NCBI RefSeq assembly: GCF_014638095.1
Contig: NZ_BMFH01000001.1
Span: forward strand, 1,000,824-1,064,823
Direction: 5' to 3'
DNA: 64,000 nucleotides
Source of the DNA: Muriicola marianensis
GTDB taxonomy: Bacteria > Bacteroidota > Bacteroidia > Flavobacteriales > Flavobacteriaceae
Shown here: one piece after another, positions 62,901 through 64,000 of the stretch
How positions within the stretch are numbered: the stretch's first letter is position 1
Layout: every line of letters starts with the position of its first letter
The notes under the pieces: generated by a model
What the model was told of the DNA's origin: nothing
Seen by the model: the letters and a program-made list of their open reading frames with translations, nothing else
The model's database searches: none
Made by a program: the position numbers and the translations under genes

Positions 62901-64000
62901 GATAATACAGATGCACAGGACCTCTCCCTGACAGGCAACACCCTTTCCCTTACGGGGGATGCCTCACCTGTAGATCTGAGCGGGTATCTCGACAATACCG
63001 ATGCGCAAGACCTCACAGGAGCCAGTTTGAGCGGAGCCAATATCCTGCAGATCGACATTCAGAACGGAGCCTCCACCACCGTGGATCTCTCCTCCCTGGA
63101 TGACCCCGGTACCGATGATCAGACCCTGACCCTGGCAGCCAATTCCCTGTCCATTGAAGACGGGAATAGTGTAGACCTTAGCGGATATCTGGACAACACC
63201 GATGCACAGGATCTGAGCCTTACTGGCAACTCCCTTTCTCTCACAGGTGATGCCACACCTGTAGATCTTAGCGGGTATTTGGACAACACCGATTCACAGG
63301 ATCTTACCGGAGCCAGTTTAAGTGGAGCCAATATCCTGCAGATCGACATACAAAACGGAGCCTCCACTACCGTGGATCTTTCCTCCCTGGATAACCCCGG
63401 TACAGATGATCAGACGCTGACCCTGGCGGCCAATTCCCTGTCCATTGAAGACGGGAACAGTGTAGACCTTAGCGGATATCTGGACAATACCGATGCGCAG
63501 GATCTGAGCCTTACCGGTAACTCCCTTTCCCTCACAGGAGATGCCACACCTGTAGATCTCAGCGGGTATCTCGACAACACAGATGCACAGACCGTATCCA
63601 CCACGGGGGCGGCAGGGAACCTATCGATCTCAGGAGGCAATACCATCACCCTCAATGTGGATGATGCCGATGCCGATCCCAACAACGAAATTCAGGACCT
63701 GAGCCTCGCGGCCAATACCCTGTCCCTTTCCGGGGACGCCACACCCGTAGACCTCAGCGGATACCTGGATAATACAGATGCACAGGACCTCTCCCTGACC
63801 GGCAACACCCTTTCCCTAACAGGAGATGCCACACCTGTAGACCTTAGTGGATATCTAGACAATACAGATGCACAGACCCTGGCAACAACAGGAGCAGCAG
63901 GGAACCTATCGATCTCAGGAGGCAATACCATCACCCTCAATGTGGATGATGCCGATGCCGATCCCAACAACGAAATTCAGGACCTGAGCCTCGCGGCCAA
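59934..64000 (+). CDS. Giant secreted repeat protein, 3' end outside window
   Basis: An open frame of 1355 codons runs from the ATG at 59934 (a second ATG at 59940) off the right edge with no stop. Signal peptide about 1-24 (ending GLQAQ). The head (residues 24-90) contains DAASVLELESTSRV, NAINPLQGAMVYNT and DGTEWINLC, the pattern of Bacteroidota surface and tail-fibre-like proteins. A linker with ITSAKLAPDSVGNEELQ leads to repeat region A: five exact 81-residue units (233-637) with DNGDGTY/F motifs plus a partial sixth. From about 918 there are mosaic modules around VDLSGYLDNTDAQ. No Lys, Arg or His occurs after residue 832. Likely an adhesin or fibrous surface protein; all function is inference. 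Confidence 0.9.
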   Translation, partial: MKMKLRYLLPVLLLFFYAGLQAQIKIGDNPQNLDAASVLELESTSRVFVITRITMAEMNAINPLQGAMVYNTDEQCLFYFDGTEWINLCDALRLTFTADPIFNDYQTIEITTSEDNVNFEVREIRGSNIVDFSITSVDIQNNAITSAKLAPDSVGNEELQDNTVGDAELDYAQVTLSDFTNDAGFITSAAIVSADAGNAIIPGSDNGAFLDLTPVQTALNDLDVAVTTISLVDNGDGTYSFSDSQGNIQLITTNGLTVTNTVAGNLIATLTLPDGSSTNINETITSLTDAGDGFITYTKEDGTQETVAKSDLTDNGDGTYTFTNNNGTDVVLNTNGLTVTNTVPGNLIATFTLADGTSTDVNETITALTDNGDGLITFTKEDGTQETVAKADITDNLDGTYTFANNDGTDVLLSTNGLTVSNTLAGNLIATLTQADGSTTDINETITSLVDNGDGFVTYIKEDGTSVTVAKADITDNGDGTYTFTNNDGADVTVDTNGLVVNNTLAGNLIATLTQADGSSADINETITSLVDNGDGFVTFVKEDGTSDTVAKADITDNGNGTYTFTNNDGTDVTVNTSGLVVTNTVAGNLIATLTQADGSSSDINETVTSLVDNGDGFVTFVKEDGTSDTVAKADITDNLDGTFTFNNNDGVDVILDFNAAALPFDNSINGFIADNVQAAIEEVSGGSTDDQIISTDGTPGNIDLEDGGGPIVINVDDADADATNELNTGLAMVNGSLEVSDAGGTLSENLISSDVNNNLIFGTDGRLYLNVDAAASGETITSIVDNGDGTFTYTNENLVPVIISKADLTDNGDGTYTFTNNDGTDETVDTRAVSNPYDNTVTGLLTSTNVQAALDELAGGADNQDISTDNTPGNISIQNGSTLTLNVDDADADPNNEIQDLSLAANTLSLTGDATPVDLSGYLDNTDAQTVSTTGAAGNLSISGGNTITLNVDDADADPNNEIQDLSLAANTLSLSGDATPVDLSGYLDNTDAQDLSLTGNTLSLTGDASPVDLSGYLDNTDAQDLTGASLSGANILQIDIQNGASTTVDLSSLDDPGTDDQTLTLAANSLSIEDGNSVDLSGYLDNTDAQDLSLTGNSLSLTGDATPVDLSGYLDNTDSQDLTGASLSGANILQIDIQNGASTTVDLSSLDNPGTDDQTLTLAANSLSIEDGNSVDLSGYLDNTDAQDLSLTGNSLSLTGDATPVDLSGYLDNTDAQTVSTTGAAGNLSISGGNTITLNVDDADADPNNEIQDLSLAANTLSLSGDATPVDLSGYLDNTDAQDLSLTGNTLSLTGDATPVDLSGYLDNTDAQTLATTGAAGNLSISGGNTITLNVDDADADPNNEIQDLSLAA
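60630..61844 (+). repeat. Five tandem 243-bp (81-residue) repeats
   Basis: Units begin at 60630, 60873, 61116, 61359 and 61602, with a partial sixth at 61845. Each is exactly 243 bases with no indel, though the sequences have diverged. Every unit contains two related motifs: DNGDGTYTF..NDGTD and DNGDGFVT..EDGT, about 56 residues apart. Confidence 0.9.
62685..62944 (+). repeat. Near-identical 260-bp copy 1
   Basis: Compared by eye with 63552-63811 (offset 867 bases) it differs at six positions, all third-codon and synonymous. Confidence 0.85.
63552..63811 (+). repeat. Near-identical 260-bp copy 2
   Basis: Partner of 62685-62944. A third, incomplete copy of the same text begins near 63891 and continues past the window edge. 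Confidence 0.85.

Larger units (their letters stand above)
62625..64000 (+). repeat. Mosaic of short modules (30, 65, 95-97 residues)
   Basis: The phrase starting GAAATTCAGGACCTGAGC recurs at 62625, 62820, 63687 and 63972 (steps of 195, 867 and 285 bases). Between these phrases a 90-base module around VDLSGYLDNTDAQ is inserted once or more, and a 291-base step separates the two ILQIDIQNGAS modules (63060 and 63351). All steps are multiples of three. Confidence 0.88.

Noticed and set aside
60647..63970. A ladder of minus-strand ORFs with repeated motifs such as SVLSRYPLRST
   Set aside because: They are exact antisense reads of the repeats in the giant + strand gene. Repetition of a stop-free antisense codon pattern explains them; none has a signal, a promoter or a known domain.
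62625..64000. CRISPR-like or mobile tandem repeats at the right edge
   Set aside because: The repeats are long, all multiples of three, in one open frame and translate to conserved peptides, so they are protein repeats.

Overview
The window looks like a chromosomal segment of a marine-type flavobacterium (Bacteroidota, Flavobacteriaceae). The evidence is the gene content (PASTA protein, RluD, THX ribosomal protein, DUF1573, DUF6702, CarboxypepD_reg-like proteins, kynurenine genes, an rsfS-ftsH-LUD-cdsA-psd block), the near absence of Shine-Dalgarno sequences, and several copies of the Bacteroidota promoter -7 element TAnnTTTG just upstream of genes. I cannot name the genus. No tRNA, rRNA, CRISPR array, insertion sequence or prophage was seen. 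Coding density is very high; no gap between genes exceeds about 300 bases.

Layout. 1-8.6 kb: end of trpA, a secreted M20 peptidase, PEP carboxylase, a UDG-like protein, a tiny THX ribosomal protein, a lipoprotein, yaaA, rluD and a PASTA membrane protein. 8.7-20.7 kb: ddl, coaD, a five-PAS histidine kinase with its receiver, a Nudix protein, pyrE, an SRPBCC protein, birA, then the rsfS-ftsH-LUD-cdsA-psd-ACBP operon for membrane quality control and phospholipid synthesis. 20.7-33.8 kb: creatininase and sterol-desaturase-like proteins, an OmpR-type two-component system, small envelope proteins, valS, DUF1573, an aspartyl-protease/PDZ protein, an aminotransferase and murB. 34-43.9 kb: an ECF sigma/anti-sigma pair, a Cys-rich mini membrane protein, a second ECF sigma, lipA, gap, a TPR hybrid kinase, lpxK, a Nif3-like protein, a coiled-coil protein with a cysteine-free former zinc ribbon, and a DUF4174 protein. 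43.9-55 kb: kmo and kynU (kynurenine pathway) on either side of a tightly overlapping light-repair operon (flavin reductase, DUF2256, CRY-DASH, iron-sulfur photolyase), plus clpP, an MFS transporter, a GNAT enzyme, an O-methyltransferase, a PAP2 protein and TatA. 55-59.7 kb: a secreted M1 peptidase, DUF6702 and tandem paralogous CarboxypepD_reg proteins.

59.9-64 kb holds the start of a very large secreted repeat protein that runs off the right edge with no stop codon. It has a signal peptide, a Bacteroidota surface/tail-fibre-like head, exact 81-residue repeats, then a mosaic of 30- to 97-residue modules. The last ~520 residues contain no Lys, Arg or His. Two 260-bp segments in it differ by only six synonymous changes. 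This is the most striking object in the window.

Genome-organisation themes: half of the convergent gene pairs overlap at their stops, three of them through a shared 4-bp palindrome (CTAG, CTAG, TTAA). Several regulatory genes can only start at TTG. Two strong intrinsic terminators stand with no gene upstream of them.
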